Positions 23,707 through 32,532 of a stretch of 32,532 nt of DNA are shown here, piece after piece; position 1 is the stretch's first letter; each line of letters begins with the position of its first letter. Source of the stretch: an uncultured Pseudomonadota bacterium (GTDB lineage Bacteria; Pseudomonadota; Gammaproteobacteria; Burkholderiales; Methylophilaceae). The translations under genes were made by a program, and so were the position numbers. The notes under the pieces were generated by a model that did no database searches, was not told the origin of the DNA, and worked only from the letters and a program-made list of their open reading frames with translations. The stretch is taken from the NCBI GenBank assembly GCA_903846555.1, contig CAINBI010000036.1, positions 1 to 32,532 of the forward strand, read 5' to 3'.

Positions 23707-24735
23707 CTAATGAAACAAGTAAGCCCAAGGCGTTTGCATCATGCCACCTAAAAATACAATCCAAACAATGGTGATTGGTATAAATACCTTCCAGCCTAAG
23801 CGCATGATTTGGTCGTACCGGTACCTTGGAAACGTGGCCCTAAACCATAAAAATAAGAATAACAAGAAGCCGACTTTTGCGAGCAACCATAAAAAGCTAT
23901 CTGGAATAAACGTGACTGGTGACAGCCATCCACCCAAGAACATTAATGCGGCTAACATTGAAACCAAAATCATATTGGCGTATTCCGCCAAAAAGAATAC
24001 TGCAAACGCCATGCCTGAATATTCCACATGAAAACCAGCCACAATTTCCGATTCACCCTCGGCAACATCAAACGGCGCACGATTGGTTTCAGCCACAGCA
24101 CTGATAAAATAGACCATAAACAATGGGAATAGCGGTAAGAAATACCAGTGCAATAAGCCACCTGATTGACCCATCACTATTTTCCCTAGATTCAAGGTGT
24201 TGGCGCACATCAACACGCCTACCAGCGAAAATCCCATGGCAATTTCATAAGACACAATTTGTGCAGCCGAGCGCAACGCGCCTAAAAATGCATATTTAGA
24301 ATTTGATGCCCAGCCTGCGATAATTACACCGTAAACTGCGACTGAAGTCATGGCTAAAATATAAAGCAAACCTGCATCTAAGTTGGCTAAGACCATATTC
24401 ATATCAAACGGTACAACTGCCCATGCCGCGAATGCTGGGGCTATCGCTAATACTGGGCCTAATAAAAATAGTGTTTTATTGGAGGCCGTAGGGACGATAA
24501 TTTCTTTGAATAAAAGCTTCAGCCCATCGGCAATTGGTTGTAATAAGCCAAAATAACCGACCCGATTTGGGCCAATACGCACTTGCATGTAGCCAATGAC
24601 TTTACGTTCGGCCAATGTAAGATAAGCCACCGCACCCATCAACGGCGCAACAATTGCGACAATTTTAATTAATGTCCAAACGGTCAGTTGCACCGCTGGC
24701 CAGTAAGCGCCAAATAAATTAGCTAACCATTCCAT
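23707..24735 (-). CDS. nuoH: NADH-quinone oxidoreductase subunit H
   Basis: 342 residues and eight transmembrane helices, forming the quinone chamber with NuoB and NuoD. The family signatures [20 protein letters not shown] (about 43-62) and the acidic quinone-site loop [20 protein letters not shown] (about 215-234) are intact. The start overlaps the nuoG stop by one base. Length is normal. Confidence 0.96.
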   Translation of the reverse strand: MEWLANLFGAYWPAVQLTVWTLIKIVAIVAPLMGAVAYLTLAERKVIGYMQVRIGPNRVGYFGLLQPIADGLKLLFKEIIVPTASNKTLFLLGPVLAIAPAFAAWAVVPFDMNMVLANLDAGLLYILAMTSVAVYGVIIAGWASNSKYAFLGALRSAAQIVSYEIAMGFSLVGVLMCANTLNLGKIVMGQSGGLLHWYFLPLFPLFMVYFISAVAETNRAPFDVAEGESEIVAGFHVEYSGMAFAVFFLAEYANMILVSMLAALMFLGGWLSPVTFIPDSFLWLLAKVGFLLFLFLWFRATFPRYRYDQIMRLGWKVFIPITIVWIVFLGGMMQTPWAYLFH

Positions 24736-27170
24736 TAGGCACCCGCCTCCATGCTAGCATTTGTATGGGCTTGCAACTGCTGAGCGGGTAGTTTTTCAAC
24801 AGTAATATCCCCCATCAAATCGCCCAATCCTATAGTATCTTCATGCGCAGCCGCGACTCGTACACAACCTTTAGCCACATGATTATCCAACTTAACAGTT
24901 AACACAGCGCTACCTTTATCTTGCTTCACTACAACAACATCACCTTCAACTAAACCTAATGCTTCAAGCTGTATTCCACACATCCGCGCCATTGGCTTGA
25001 TGTTATATTTTGTTTTCTTTAAAGATGTTGAACGTCTAACAATTGGATCAGACTCGTATTGCGGCACTTCGCCAATACGTTGTAAGCCTTCATGTTTAAT
25101 ATTTACCTGAATTTCAACCAACTGCTTCAAGTTATTATTAAGGCTACGCCAAACTACAGCGGACGGTTTTTCACCCGCAAAAATAGCGTCTTTCACTTGT
25201 TCGCTAGTTTCATAATCAAAGCCCTGCAAACCTAAAGTATTCGCTAATACGCGTAACACCTTCCATGCTGGACGACATTCTGCCAACGGTTTAGTCACCG
25301 CAGTAAAGCTTTGCACGCGCCCTTCCATACTCATGAACGTGCCTGAAGTTTCAGTAAACGGTGCAATTGGTAACAACACGTCGGCATTTTCTAATGCTTT
25401 TGATTTAAACGCTGTTAGCGCGACAACACACTCGGCTTTTGCCATCGCTGCTTTAGCCAAAGCCGCATGCTGGCAATCCAACTCAGGCTCAATATTTACT
25501 ATTAAATAAGCTTTGCGCGGCACTTCTAACATCGCACGCGCATGCATGCCGGTGCTACTTGGCATCACGCCCATCATATGCATACCAGTACTGTTAGCTG
25601 CCGCCGGCAAAATACCACCTTTAGCGCCTGAAATACCGCTTATAGCTTCAGCCATGCTGTACATTTCGGTAAATCTTGGGTCACTTAAAGCCATATTCCC
25701 TAAAAAGATACCCACCTTTGGTGAAATCAAATCATAGTCTTTGCCATGCCCAGCCATACTTTCTGCTATGGCTTGGGTGTTTGGTCGCACTTTAATTTCT
25801 TCAAGCAGCTGATTCAGTGTAGGAGGTAAACACAGTGATAAGCGCTGTAAACCAGACATCGCTTTGAGAATCTGTCCCAATACGTTCACCATATCATTCG
25901 GCCGTACAATCACTTTATGCGCAATATCCATTAACGGATCATTGTCTAAGGGGCTGATTACTGAAAGCTCAGCACCACTAGCAACCGCTTTACGGAAACG
26001 TTGCGCAAGTAGCGGATGCTCGTTACGCAAATTAGAACCGATAATCAAAATACGGTCTAGCTCTTCAATTTCATGGATATTGATACCCATCCAAGGCGTA
26101 CCTTGGCGCTTGCCATCTAATCTAAAATCCGTTTGGCGCAAACGATAATCCACATTGCCACACCCTAAACCATTCGCTAATTTTTTAGCTAAATAACCTT
26201 CTTCCATGGTGCTGTTCGGTGAAACAAGTACACCTAATGCTTCGCTACCGTGCTCGTTGGTAATGTCTTTAATTTGCCCTGCGGCAAACTCCAGCGCTGT
26301 TTTCCAATCAGTTTCCACCCAAGCGCCGTTATGTTTAATCATCGGCACTTTAAGACGATCTGGGCTATTTAAGCCTTCATAAGAAAAGCGATCACGGTCT
26401 GATAGCCAGCATTCGTTGATACTTTCTTTTTCACGCGGCAAAACGCGCATCACCTTATTATCTTTAACGTGTACTTCGATGTGCGAACCCAGGCCATCAT
26501 GCGGCGCAATGCTAGCACGGCGTGTGAGCTCCCAACTTCTTGCAGAGTACCGATAAGGCTTACTGGTAAGTGCGCCTACTGGACATAAATCAATAATATT
26601 GCCAGAAAGTTCAGAGTTAACACTTTTATCTACATACGCGGTAATTTCAGCATGCTCACCACGACCAACCATGCCTAGTTCCATCATGCCGCCAACTTCT
26701 TTTAAAAAGCGAACACAGCGGGTGCATTGAATACAGCGCGTCATGTCGGTGCTAACTAATGGACCGATATTTTTGTTAAACACGACCCGTTTTTCTTCGG
26801 TATAACGTGAGCCGCTAGTGCCGTAAGCCACTGCGATATCTTGTAAATCACATTCGCCACCTTGATCGCAGATTGGGCAATCTAAAGGATGGTTAATTAG
26901 CAAAAACTCCATCACGCTTTTTTGCGCTTCAATCGCAGATTTAGAGCGTGTGAAAATTTTCATACCGTCAGCAACTGGCGTTGCACAGGCTGGCAATGGC
27001 TTATTGAATTTCTCAACTTGTACCAAACACATACGGCAGTTAGCCGCGACTGATAATTTTGGGTGGTAGCAAAAACGTGGAATTGGAATGCCAGCTTTAT
27101 CCGCCGCATCAATAATAGTGCTACCGTTTTCTACTGCTAGCGCTTTGCCATCAATTTCAATATTCAACAT
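24735..27170 (-). CDS. nuoG: NADH-quinone oxidoreductase subunit G
   Basis: 811 residues of the peripheral arm. The N-terminus holds a 2Fe-2S site (C34, C45, C48, C62), a His-ligated 4Fe-4S site in [14 protein letters not shown] (H94, C98, C101, C107) and a second 4Fe-4S site in CIQCTRC with DLCPVGA (C146, C149, C152, C196). The rest is a molybdopterin-oxidoreductase-like domain that has lost its cofactor role, as in other complex I enzymes. The extra N7 cluster motif of some NuoG proteins is not evident. It overlaps both nuoF and nuoH by one base. Confidence 0.96.
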   Translation of the reverse strand: MLNIEIDGKALAVENGSTIIDAADKAGIPIPRFCYHPKLSVAANCRMCLVQVEKFNKPLPACATPVADGMKIFTRSKSAIEAQKSVMEFLLINHPLDCPICDQGGECDLQDIAVAYGTSGSRYTEEKRVVFNKNIGPLVSTDMTRCIQCTRCVRFLKEVGGMMELGMVGRGEHAEITAYVDKSVNSELSGNIIDLCPVGALTSKPYRYSARSWELTRRASIAPHDGLGSHIEVHVKDNKVMRVLPREKESINECWLSDRDRFSYEGLNSPDRLKVPMIKHNGAWVETDWKTALEFAAGQIKDITNEHGSEALGVLVSPNSTMEEGYLAKKLANGLGCGNVDYRLRQTDFRLDGKRQGTPWMGINIHEIEELDRILIIGSNLRNEHPLLAQRFRKAVASGAELSVISPLDNDPLMDIAHKVIVRPNDMVNVLGQILKAMSGLQRLSLCLPPTLNQLLEEIKVRPNTQAIAESMAGHGKDYDLISPKVGIFLGNMALSDPRFTEMYSMAEAISGISGAKGGILPAAANSTGMHMMGVMPSSTGMHARAMLEVPRKAYLIVNIEPELDCQHAALAKAAMAKAECVVALTAFKSKALENADVLLPIAPFTETSGTFMSMEGRVQSFTAVTKPLAECRPAWKVLRVLANTLGLQGFDYETSEQVKDAIFAGEKPSAVVWRSLNNNLKQLVEIQVNIKHEGLQRIGEVPQYESDPIVRRSTSLKKTKYNIKPMARMCGIQLEALGLVEGDVVVVKQDKGSAVLTVKLDNHVAKGCVRVAAAHEDTIGLGDLMGDITVEKLPAQQLQAHTNASMEAGA

Positions 27171-28561
27171 TATTTCGGCTCCGCCTTACCATCAACCACT
27201 GCGTCCATCTGACTTTCAACCATACTTTTCCCGTGTTGAATATAATATTCAAACTCAGGTCTAAAATGTTTTATAAAACTTAATACTGGTGTCGCGGCAG
27301 CTTCGCCTAGCGCACAGATGGTACGTCCAGCAATATTATTACTCACATCTGTCAGCAAATCTAAATCTTCCATTTTGCCTTTACCGTTCACAATCCGGGT
27401 CATTACGCGATACACCCAGCCCGTGCCTTCACGGCACGGCGTACATTGACCACAACTCTCCTCGTAAAAGAAGTATGACAAACGATGCAAGGCTTTTACC
27501 ATGCAAGTCGTCTCATCCATCACAATCATAGAGCCAGCGCCTAGGCTGGACCTAGCTTTACTTAAACCTTCGTAATCCATCGTCGCACCCATAATGGCCG
27601 ATGCTGGCATCACTGGCGTAGATGGGCCGCCGGGAATCACGGCTTTGAGCTTGCGCCCCTTCCAAACTCCACCCGCCATTTCTAGCAATTCAGTGAAAGG
27701 CGTACCCATTTTCACCTCATAGTTACCAGGCTTGCCGACATGACCAGACACTGAAAATAGCTTAGTACCGCCAGAATTAGGCACACCAAGCGCAGCAAAG
27801 GCCTCACCACCATGATGCATAATCCACGGAATGCTCGCGTAACTTTCAGTATTATTCACATTGGTTGGCTTGCCAAACACGCCATAACTTGCTGGAAATG
27901 GTGGTTTAAAACGTGGCTGACCTTTTTTACCTTCAATAGATTCGATAAGCGCAGTTTCTTCACCGCAGATATATGCGCCATAACCATGTACCGCGTATAA
28001 ATCGAAACAGAAATTAGTGCCGAATAGGTTTTCACCCAAATAACCAGCCGCTTTTGCTTCATGCAAAGCGGCTTCAAAAATATCGTAATCTTGCCAAATT
28101 TCACCGTGAATATAGTTATAACCTACGCGCGCACCTAATGTGTAGGCGGCAATCGCCATGCCTTCAATCAACTGATGCGGGTTATAGCGAATAATATCGC
28201 GGTCTTTAAATGTGCCTGGCTCACCTTCATCACTATTGCAGACCAAATACTTTATGCCGTCAAAATAACGCGGCATAAAACTCCATTTAAGTCCGGTAGG
28301 AAAACCTGCGCCGCCACGACCACGCAAACCAGAGTTTTTAACTTGCGTAATAATATCGGTCGCTTTTGTATTCTCGCTCACAATTCGCTTTAAAGCTGAA
28401 TATCCACCCAGCTTAATATAGGTTTCTAAAGAGGCTGGATTTTCCTCAGTAAGCGTACGTAAGCATAATAATGTTTGGCCATTTAGGTCAGTCATTATCG
28501 GCTTACCAGCTTCATAGCTATTCATAGGTGTAGAAGTTGGTGTAGAAATTGGTGTAGTCAT
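27170..28561 (-). CDS. nuoF: NADH-quinone oxidoreductase subunit F
   Basis: 463 residues, the NADH- and FMN-binding subunit where electrons enter complex I. It has the glycine-rich FMN/NADH loop [10 protein letters not shown] (81-90), [14 protein letters not shown] (about 108-121), and the N3 4Fe-4S ligands CGQCTPC (C370, C373, C376) with C416. The N-terminus starts with a Thr/Pro/Ser stretch coded by a repeated 12-base unit (ACACCAAYTTCT); Met13 or Met23 are possible alternative starts. The 28561 start overlaps the nuoE stop by one base, which favours it. Confidence 0.95.
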   Translation of the reverse strand: MTTPISTPTSTPMNSYEAGKPIMTDLNGQTLLCLRTLTEENPASLETYIKLGGYSALKRIVSENTKATDIITQVKNSGLRGRGGAGFPTGLKWSFMPRYFDGIKYLVCNSDEGEPGTFKDRDIIRYNPHQLIEGMAIAAYTLGARVGYNYIHGEIWQDYDIFEAALHEAKAAGYLGENLFGTNFCFDLYAVHGYGAYICGEETALIESIEGKKGQPRFKPPFPASYGVFGKPTNVNNTESYASIPWIMHHGGEAFAALGVPNSGGTKLFSVSGHVGKPGNYEVKMGTPFTELLEMAGGVWKGRKLKAVIPGGPSTPVMPASAIMGATMDYEGLSKARSSLGAGSMIVMDETTCMVKALHRLSYFFYEESCGQCTPCREGTGWVYRVMTRIVNGKGKMEDLDLLTDVSNNIAGRTICALGEAAATPVLSFIKHFRPEFEYYIQHGKSMVESQMDAVVDGKAEPK

Positions 28562-29034
28562 TATTTCAACGCCTCCAAAATAGCATCTACTTTTTCAGGC
28601 GTTAAAAACTCATGCATGGTGTGGTTGTTTACAGTCATCAGTGGTGCGCCACCACAAGCGCCCATACATTCGCCCTCTTTTAGGCAAAACTTACCGTCAG
28701 CCGTCACTTCATTAAAGCCTACGCCTAACTTGGCTTTTAGGTGATCAACAATTTCATCGCTGTCACGCAACATGCATGAAATGTTAGTACAAACCGTTAT
28801 TTTATATTGCCCCACTGGCGATAAATCATACATATTGTAGAAACCAGCGACTTCTAAAGCCGCAATTTCAGGAATACGTAAATATTGTGCCACATCGGTA
28901 ATGCTTTCTTTTGATAACCAGCCACGCTCAGTTTGCACAATACGTAAGGCACTCATCACCGCCGCTAGGCGCTGGTCAGCTGGATACTTCGTCAGCTCGT
29001 AATCTATTTTTTCAATGGCTTGTGGACTTAGCAT
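28561..29034 (-). CDS. nuoE: NADH-quinone oxidoreductase subunit E
   Basis: 157 residues with a thioredoxin-like 2Fe-2S domain. The N1a ligands are in CTNISC (C82, C87) and CMGAC (C123, C127). The N-terminal helical bundle (about 1-70, [18 protein letters not shown]) contacts NuoF. It forms the NADH dehydrogenase module with NuoF and NuoG, whose genes follow directly. A 53-base gap separates it from nuoD. Confidence 0.95.
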   Translation of the reverse strand: MLSPQAIEKIDYELTKYPADQRLAAVMSALRIVQTERGWLSKESITDVAQYLRIPEIAALEVAGFYNMYDLSPVGQYKITVCTNISCMLRDSDEIVDHLKAKLGVGFNEVTADGKFCLKEGECMGACGGAPLMTVNNHTMHEFLTPEKVDAILEALK

Positions 29035-29087
29035 TTTTGTTTATCAAACTCGTTTATCTATTAGTCTTAATCAATTTACAGACTTAA

Positions 29088-30341
29088 CTACCTGTCAATT
29101 TCGCCAAAAACAATATCTTGCGTACCAATAATCGCCACCAAATCGGCAATCATGTGACCACGCGTCATTTCATCTAATGCAGCCAAATGCGGGAAACCTG
29201 GCGCACGAATTTTTAGACGATAAGGCTTATTCGCACCATCTGAAACCATGTAAATACCAAACTCACCTTTTGGATGCTCAACCGCAGCATAAGCCTCACC
29301 GGCTGGCACATGAAAACCTTCAGTAAACAACTTAAAGTGATGAATCATGTCTTCCATATTGCTTTTCATGCCTTCGCGGTCAGGCTGGGCCACTTTATTA
29401 TCAGTCGTAATCACTGGGCCAGGATTCTGGCGCAACCAATTAACACACTGTTTAATGATGTTGTTTGACTGCCTAAATTCTTCCATACGCACCAAATAAC
29501 GATCATAACAATCACCATTTACACCGACTGGAATATCAAAATCAAGCTTGGCATACACTTCATAAGGCTGCGTTTTACGCAAATCCCAAGCGATGCCTGA
29601 ACCGCGCAACATTGGCCCCGTCATACCTAGCGCCAATGCGCGCTCTGGCGTAACGATACCAATACCAACTGTACGTTGTTTCCAAATACGGTTATCCGTT
29701 AACAGCGTTTCGTATTCATCGATATATTTAGGAAAGCGTTGCGTAAAATCATCAATAAAGTCTAACAATGAACCTTGGCGATTCTCGTTTTGTTTTTTAA
29801 CTGTTTTAGCATTTCGTAGCGGTGAAACTTCATACTGCGGCATTTGATTTGGCAAATCACGATACACGCCACCTGGACGGTAATATGCCGCGTGCATACG
29901 GGCGCCAGAAACAGCCTCGTAGCAGTCGAATAAATCTTCACGTTCGCGGAAGGCGTACAAGAATACCGTCATTGCACCAACGTCTAGCGCATGTGCACCC
30001 AACCAAAGCAAATGATTCAATACGCGAGTAATTTCATCAAACATCACGCGAATATACTGTGCGCGAATCGGCACATCTATACCCATCATTTTTTCAATCG
30101 CCATGACATAAGCATGCTCATTCGCCATCATAGAAACGTAATCTAAACGGTCCATGTAAGGGATTGATTGCAAATAAGTGCGATTTTCTGCTAACTTTTC
30201 AGTGCCACGATGTAATAAACCAATATGCGGGTCAGCACGTTGAATCACTTCGCCATCCAACTCTAACACTAAGCGTAAAACACCATGTGCCGCAGGATGT
30301 TGCGGGCCAAAGTTCATTGTATAGTTTCTAATTTCAGCCAT
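29088..30341 (-). CDS. nuoD: NADH-quinone oxidoreductase subunit D
   Basis: 417 residues, homologous to the large subunit of NiFe hydrogenases and forming the quinone site with NuoB. The N-terminus is [20 protein letters not shown], whose GPQHPAAHG loop contributes the quinone-binding histidine. The start at 30341 is preferred to the ATG at 30356 because GGAG lies 6 bases before it and relatives start at the same residue. It then overlaps the nuoC stop by 8 bases. Length is normal. Confidence 0.94.
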   Translation of the reverse strand: MAEIRNYTMNFGPQHPAAHGVLRLVLELDGEVIQRADPHIGLLHRGTEKLAENRTYLQSIPYMDRLDYVSMMANEHAYVMAIEKMMGIDVPIRAQYIRVMFDEITRVLNHLLWLGAHALDVGAMTVFLYAFREREDLFDCYEAVSGARMHAAYYRPGGVYRDLPNQMPQYEVSPLRNAKTVKKQNENRQGSLLDFIDDFTQRFPKYIDEYETLLTDNRIWKQRTVGIGIVTPERALALGMTGPMLRGSGIAWDLRKTQPYEVYAKLDFDIPVGVNGDCYDRYLVRMEEFRQSNNIIKQCVNWLRQNPGPVITTDNKVAQPDREGMKSNMEDMIHHFKLFTEGFHVPAGEAYAAVEHPKGEFGIYMVSDGANKPYRLKIRAPGFPHLAALDEMTRGHMIADLVAIIGTQDIVFGEIDR

Positions 30342-30930
30342 GATGCGCTCCATCATTACGTATCACTCTTGGCACGTTGTTACGCTCATCTATAGAAACA
30401 GGCTGATACACCACGCGCTGCTGCTCTGGATCATAGCGCATCTCAACATGACCAATCATAGGGAAATCTTTGCGGAAGGGGTGGCCAACAAAACCATAAT
30501 CAGTGAGCAAACGACGTAAATCTGGGTGATTCTCAAACATGATGCCGTACATATCGAACGCTTCACGCTCATACCAATTGGCCACCGGCCAAATGTCCAC
30601 TAGCGTCGGTAACATTGGGAAATCTTCATCTTGGGCAAATACCCGCACACGCACACGGTGATTAAGCGAAACAGATAGTAGATGATTGACTACAGCATAG
30701 CGTAAACCAGCATAAGCACCATCGCCGTATTCTTGATAATCTACGCCACACAAGTCAATTAATTGCTCAAACTTCAAATTAGCATCATCGCGCAATATTT
30801 GGCAAACCGCTAAATAATCAGCCGCTTTACATTCAACGGTTACCTCACCAAACGCAATAATTTGCTTAGTGACTTTTTCACCAAGTGCGGCTTGCAAGCT
30901 TGAAACTAGCTGTTCTAATTTAGATGACAT
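30334..30930 (-). CDS. nuoC: NADH-quinone oxidoreductase subunit C
   Basis: 198 residues of the 30-kDa subunit family, separate from NuoD as in most proteobacteria outside the enterics, where the two are fused. The signature [20 protein letters not shown] (about 121-140) followed by [17 protein letters not shown] is complete. It is a hydrophilic connecting-module subunit. A 27-base gap separates it from nuoB. Confidence 0.95.
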   Translation of the reverse strand: MSSKLEQLVSSLQAALGEKVTKQIIAFGEVTVECKAADYLAVCQILRDDANLKFEQLIDLCGVDYQEYGDGAYAGLRYAVVNHLLSVSLNHRVRVRVFAQDEDFPMLPTLVDIWPVANWYEREAFDMYGIMFENHPDLRRLLTDYGFVGHPFRKDFPMIGHVEMRYDPEQQRVVYQPVSIDERNNVPRVIRNDGAHHG

Positions 30931-30957
30931 AATTTTTCGTTTTAGCGTGCTAAAGCA

Positions 30958-31434
30958 CTATCTAGCAATGGTATTAGTACGTTTAATTTTATTTTGCAAC
31001 TGAATAATGCCGTACAACAAAGCCTCGGCGGTTGGCGGGCAACCTGGCACATATACATCGACAGGCACAATGCGATCACAGCCACGCACCACAGCGTAAG
31101 AATAATGGTAATAACCACCACCGTTTGCACAAGAACCCATAGAGATTACCCAACGCGGCTCAGCCATTTGATCGTAAACTTTACGCAAGGCTGGCGCCAT
31201 TTTATTCACCAGCGTACCCGCAACAATCATCACATCCGACTGACGAGGACTGCCACGAAATACAATGCCGAAACGATCTAAATCGTATCTTGATGCGCCC
31301 GCGTGCATCATCTCTACCGCACAGCAAGCCAAACCAAACGTCATCGGCCACATTGAACCAGTTCGCGTATAGTTAATTACCGTATCCAGCGTTGTGGTGA
31401 CAAAGCCTTTTTCTAAAATACCTTCAATACTCAT
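30958..31434 (-). CDS. nuoB: NADH-quinone oxidoreductase subunit B
   Basis: 158 residues from ATG 31434 ([11 protein letters not shown]). An in-frame ATG at 31476 would add 14 residues and overlap nuoA by 20 bases; the shorter form matches the usual length and N-terminus of betaproteobacterial NuoB. The N2 4Fe-4S ligands are visible: tandem C37-C38 in [12 protein letters not shown]102 in MGSCANGGG and C132 in VPGCPP. N2 is the last cluster before quinone. Confidence 0.94.
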   Translation of the reverse strand: MSIEGILEKGFVTTTLDTVINYTRTGSMWPMTFGLACCAVEMMHAGASRYDLDRFGIVFRGSPRQSDVMIVAGTLVNKMAPALRKVYDQMAEPRWVISMGSCANGGGYYHYSYAVVRGCDRIVPVDVYVPGCPPTAEALLYGIIQLQNKIKRTNTIAR

Positions 31435-31456
31435 GACTGCTTGAATCCCATTACGA

Positions 31457-31813
31457 TTAATCCCATTCCAGGGCACCCTTCATCCATTCATATATGAAGC
31501 CAATGACAAGCACGCCTAAAAATATCATCATGGCAAGAAAGCCAAATAATCCAATTTCTTGAAGCACAACAGCCCAAGGGAATAAGAAGGCAATTTCTAA
31601 ATCAAATAAGATAAACAGGATAGCGACAAGGTAATAGCGCACATCAAACTTCATGCGAGCATCTTCAAACGCTTCAAAGCCGCACTCATAAGGAGAATTT
31701 TTTGCAGAATCTGGCTTGTGTGGTGAGACTAGCAAGCCCAATATAAGCGGACCCACACCGACAGCTAAGCCAACAAGAATAAACATCAATATCGGAAAGT
31801 AATTTTCTAACAC
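31457..31813 (-). CDS. nuoA: NADH-quinone oxidoreductase subunit A
   Basis: 118 residues and three transmembrane helices. The conserved loop [20 protein letters not shown] and the second helix with [11 protein letters not shown] are both present. It is the first gene of the operon and starts with GTG at 31813; no strong Shine-Dalgarno is seen. The upstream region contains the 7-bp inverted repeat at 31844-31864. Confidence 0.95.
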   Translation of the reverse strand: MLENYFPILMFILVGLAVGVGPLILGLLVSPHKPDSAKNSPYECGFEAFEDARMKFDVRYYLVAILFILFDLEIAFLFPWAVVLQEIGLFGFLAMMIFLGVLVIGFIYEWMKGALEWD

Positions 31814-31837
31814 TTACCAGCCCCAAACTAATTCTTT

Positions 31838-31867
31838 GAAATACCAATTAAGAAATGTAATTGGCAA
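31838..31867 (-). promoter_or_regulatory. Possible nuo promoter with an overlapping palindrome
   Basis: On the minus strand TTGCCA (31862-31867) and TATTTC (31838-31843) are 18 bases apart, a weak sigma70-like pair about 25 bases upstream of nuoA. Between and overlapping them is a perfect inverted repeat CCAATTA (31844-31850) / TAATTGG (31858-31864). An activator or repressor site at the promoter is possible. The call is by eye only. Confidence 0.3.
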
Positions 31868-32169
31868 TAAGGGTTTCATTTTTACATGGTTTTTATGACA
31901 TAGTTACGACAAACACCACTGAAATAAGTATTCAATTCAGCATTTCAAGCGACTAAAGCCAAAGGTCTATTCAGCAACTCCAAGACTTTTGCTTGCAAAT
32001 ATCGAATGAACTGACAAGCACGATAAGCGCTAATCTCAACCAAGCTGCGATTGTAACTCAATACCTACAAGCCTAGCAAACTAACACTGCATTGGGTCAT
32101 ACCCTCATGGCACTCGGTTAAGCAATCTTTGAGCAACAATCATGTCGCGTGCGACTTGGCGCGGCAAGG
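31868..32169. other. Gene-free region upstream of the nuo operon
   Basis: About 300 bases between the nuo promoter area and the broken haemagglutinin gene. I see no protein gene, no tRNA and no strong terminator. A short palindrome GTCGC/GCGAC lies near 32144-32155. The region may hold further nuo promoters or debris of the adjoining pseudogene. Confidence 0.4.
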
Positions 32170-32532
32170 TTAACAACGGTAAGTTTTTTGGTCGCCGTTT
32201 CTTTGCGCGAGGCTCGATTCTATCTGGGCGATTTGGCAATCGCAGTGTTGCGATACGAAACAATAGGTGGCAATGAGGCTATTCGTGGCATCGATCTGTC
32301 CACCCAAATTATTCAGGTCATGGCTTGCCGTCACACTCACATCATTCGCGGTGATGCGTCCACCTAGGTTATTCACATTGTTGGCATTGAGTGCGAGCAC
32401 AGTACGTCCGGCGATGCTGCCGCTATTGTTCAGGTCGCCTGCCACATGCAGATTAACGCTATCGGCTGAAATGAGTGCGCCATTGTTGTTTAAGTCGCCC
32501 GCTTGTACCCGCACATAGACTTGCGGTACTAA
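32170..32532 (-). pseudogene. Fragment of a filamentous haemagglutinin/CdiA-type adhesin gene
   Basis: The frame is open to the right edge and continues beyond it. From the edge to about 32270 it encodes classic haemagglutinin repeats of about 20 residues (AGDLNNNGALISADSVNLHV, then GDLNNSGSIAGRTVLAL, NNLGGRITANDVSVTA, LNNLGGQIDATNSL), the beta-helix repeats of two-partner secreted adhesins and contact-dependent inhibition proteins. After about 32268 the repeat pattern stops and an unrelated 30-residue tail ends in TAA at 32170. Full proteins run to thousands of residues, so this is a broken 3' end. The remaining 5' part lies outside the window. Confidence 0.75.

Noticed and set aside
32149-32518. 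Plus-strand open frames over the haemagglutinin fragment
   Set aside because: They are antisense shadows; the minus strand carries the clear repeat pattern.
1-32532. CRISPR array
   Set aside because: No regularly spaced direct repeats with unique spacers were seen anywhere.

Overview
The window looks like a betaproteobacterial chromosome segment, most likely from the Methylophilaceae (Methylotenera/Methylophilus type). This is an inference from the moderately low GC, the NuoA-N gene order followed by a DUF2818 gene, and the protein sequences. No marker in the window gives a species.

Layout. (1) Positions 1-6476 are an accessory defence block. A 44-codon gene remnant on the minus strand is joined near 130-150 to an ATPase that has lost its Walker A half. 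Then come an AbiEi/AbiEii toxin-antitoxin pair and a full-length type I restriction subunit hsdR, with overlapping or near-overlapping ends. No hsdM or hsdS is present. (2) Positions 6715-11903 are a compact integrative module: a phage-type repressor divergent from a PriCT-2/Toprim/DUF3987 primase-helicase, a small protein, an excisionase-like HTH protein and a tyrosine integrase. The module abuts the 3' end of a tRNA-Val(GAC) gene, the likely attachment target. No capsid, tail or conjugation genes are seen. (3) Positions 12113-15706 return to chromosomal genes: a 2OG-Fe(II) oxygenase, then on the minus strand a lytic transglycosylase, a YeeZ-like SDR protein and a NUDIX hydrolase. (4) Positions 15707-16658 are about 950 bases without a convincing gene, rich in inverted repeats, including a 229-bp MITE-like segment with near-perfect 28-bp ends and a long hairpin. 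(5) Positions 16659-31813 are the complete 14-gene nuo operon (respiratory complex I) on the minus strand, followed by DUF2818. (6) Positions 31814-32532 hold the nuo upstream region and a broken haemagglutinin/CdiA-type gene running off the right edge.

How the genes work together. The nuo genes encode one membrane complex that couples NADH oxidation to quinone reduction and proton export. The integrative module carries what it needs to integrate, excise, be repressed and probably prime its own replication. The defence block looks like the remainder of a larger type I R-M island, possibly held in place by AbiE addiction. The most unusual points are the orphan hsdR behind an AbiE pair with a paired-palindrome operator, the repeat embedded in the small coding gene at 9958-10407, the long dual-coding overlap of the excisionase-like and integrase genes, and the repeat-rich tract downstream of the nuo operon.
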